NCBI GenBank assembly: GCA_029721515.1
Contig: CM056562.1
Span: 13,053,335-13,117,334, forward strand
Length of the DNA: 64,000 nucleotides
Direction of reading: 5' to 3'
Origin: Synanceia verrucosa
Taxonomy: Eukaryota > Chordata > Actinopteri > Perciformes > Synanceiidae
The position numbers and the translations under genes are program-made. Below, in pieces: positions 62,101 to 64,000 of this stretch. The notes under the pieces are model-generated. The model was not told where the DNA came from. It made no database searches and was given only the letters and a program-made list of their open reading frames with translations. Position 1 is the stretch's first letter, and every line of letters starts with the position of its first letter.

Positions 62101-64000
62101 ACAGCTTGAACTCGCCCCTCGCCTTGGTTTCTCCTCTGATCTCATTGCTATTTTTGTGAAGTCTGCATAAATAATAAATATCATCAACAGCTCTGGGTAA
62201 AGCTGACTTACTTACTGATTCTTAAATGTGACTAAAGGATAGTGAAGATATAAGTTGTTTTGAGGACAGTTCATGTTTTCCTTTGGAGTCAGCACATTTT
62301 GGTGCAGTACAGTTTGTATTGAGGATTGTTCCTTAATAGACACGGTACTGTGTCGGCACAGCTGTAAGGATATTCAGTGTGTGTAGTATGTGACACACTT
62401 ATTACTTTAGTGCTGCTCTTCACTGGGCCCTCTCAAGGACATAACTGTAACTTTTATTGCAGCATGCACCATTCTTTCAGTGGACAATGTTTATACAGTA
62501 TATATCATGTAGTTTACTTGACATCATAAAATTAAGGTGTTTCTAAGGAGTCAATTAACCAAAGTGTATAAAAGAAACTCAGGCTGGCAGGTACTCTTGG
62601 TTTAAAACTTGGTTGAAACTTTCAGTAGGAGACGAAAATATCTCCTTCCTGCTTGGATGCATTTGCTATTCGTTTGGCAGCTGAATGCTGATAATTAAAG
62701 TTAATGTGTCAAAAAGAATCACAAGACGCAAGTTGAAGCCACTTTGAATTATGTTTGTTTTTTTATAGCTAGCCCTTTTCATTAAAAAGGTATGTTGTCA
62801 GTAATAGAAAAATAAGATGTGAGCAAGAGGTAACTTGAGGTAAAAAAAAAAAAAAAAAAAACTAAAATCCTTTAATGCTATACCAGTGAACTACCCACAG
62901 CACAGATGTTTACCAACCCTGCCAGTCTGTGAACACTTAATATCAAAGGTTACTAAAGAGAACAGAGAGTAAAGCTATTCGGAGATAGTGTTTTAACCTT
63001 CCTTTAAGGGATAGGAAAATTCTGAAAATACTCTAAATATAGTACTTATTTTTTTATATAATTATTATTTTTAAGTGGACCTTTCTTTAAGCTGGCTAAA
63101 TTATTATTATTATTATTATTGTTTTGCTATCCACAGTGGTTGATTTTCTTTGTTTCCATTCAGAAACCTCTGTCTTTCTCTCCAAACGGGTGGCGTGTTG
63201 ACCACCATCCACTGTACATAATGCAGTGACTAGGGATAAGTACCTCATAGAACTCCACTTCAAAACATCTGAATTACCCCTTTAAAGCTCAGACACACCA
63301 AACTGGCATCACAGAACTAGACAACAACTTGTGTAACCTCATGTCTCCTCTGTCTTGGCCAAAATGTTATACACTGAAGATTACAGCGAGTACATTCTAC
63401 ATCTGCATTAGAGAAATTTATTCTCTATATGGATACGTAGTGATTCATCATTCAAAAGTGAAACTGGAATACCAAGGATTGTGAATATGCAAGCTGTTGA
63501 ACGATACACAGATGAACGAAAGCAGTGTTTGCTTACTATTTTCACACTGATTTAGCATGCTAAATTGGCCAAACAGTTGCCAAAAAGGCAACATGGGACG
63601 TGCTGCAAACTATATGGCCACAAACACTCATTGACAATAAGACATTGACAATAAGACATTGTCTTGCGGGCGTCTGTCAGTGGTTAGTAAATCACTTAAG
63701 AAATTACACAATGACCTCAAATTGTTATGTTGAAAATAGTCCCACTTGCCTGTTTTTAGCCGCTAAGATTTGTTAAGTAATGACCAATAACACATATCAT
63801 GTCATATTATTCTTTGATGTATATTATTTTAAAATTACTTTTGCATGCAACTGCAATACCATGGTAACACGCAAATGTGTCTGTAAAATACAGATGCTAA
63901 GTTGTCGGCATACTTTATGTAACCATATGTTTACTATGGAAGGGTAAAGGTGGTGTTTTTATTTTATTCTGTATTATAATCAACAACAAAACAAACCATA
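59157..64000. other. eys intron (partial, 3' edge)
   Basis: At least 4.8 kb without a further EGF or laminin-G exon. It contains A runs at about 62841-62861, an (ATT)n tract at 63099-63121 and a 14-bp tandem duplication at 63631-63658. Nothing else recognised. Confidence 0.75.
63099..63121. repeat. (ATT)n microsatellite
   Basis: About seven ATT units. Confidence 0.9.

Noticed and set aside
1..64000. CRISPR arrays, bacterial operons, ribosome binding sites, riboswitches
   Set aside because: This is intron-rich eukaryotic DNA. The tandem repeats are microsatellites, with no repeat-spacer structure.

Overview
The window is vertebrate genomic DNA, most likely from a teleost fish (probably a percomorph; the species cannot be fixed from the sequence). 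It is AT-rich, has GT-AG introns of 0.1-16.5 kb, and carries fish-type dispersed repeats (Tc1-like, hAT-type MITE, Ty3/Gypsy and several short families I recognise from teleosts). It holds one protein-coding gene, on the + strand: an internal part of eys (eyes shut homolog / spacemaker), which encodes a large secreted EGF/laminin-G protein of the photoreceptor extracellular matrix.

I could place 24 coding exons between 544 and 59156. They sum to 3397 coding bases (about 1132 codons), with no in-frame stop and compatible phases at all 23 internal junctions. They encode the tail of one EGF domain followed by 29 consecutive EGF-like domains, numbered EGF1-EGF29 here. Neither the start of the gene (signal peptide) nor the C-terminal laminin-G region lies in the window. 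The eys assignment rests on order and wording of the 3' half (EGF20-EGF29), which follows human EYS as I remember it, including a domain beginning with a CEFLPCEA-like stretch, a long loop in EGF21 and a VDGFYCLCNPGY-like segment.

Layout: exons 1-3 (544-3275) encode EGF1-3. Exons 4-8 (7583-15266) encode EGF3-10 and include an unusual four-cysteine EGF5. Exons 9-17 (18251-30129) are mostly single-EGF, phase 1-1 exons. Exons 18-21 (34037-40437) encode EGF21-26. A 16.5-kb intron (40438-56991) holds a badly decayed Ty3/Gypsy element and several long TA/CA arrays. Exons 22-24 (56992-59156) encode EGF27-29. The last 4.8 kb is intron.

Other supported elements are an internally deleted Tc1-like transposon with both terminal repeats (18420-18949), a second older Tc1-like transposase remnant (about 31040-31275), a hAT-type MITE with an exact 8-bp target duplication (23304-23635), a SINE-like fragment with a 14-bp target duplication (44960-45079), and other teleost dispersed repeats. 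I found no second gene, no RNA gene and no new biological system. The most interesting items are the truncated EGF5 with its off-consensus donor, the strong decoy acceptors in both very short introns, and the datable transposon insertions.
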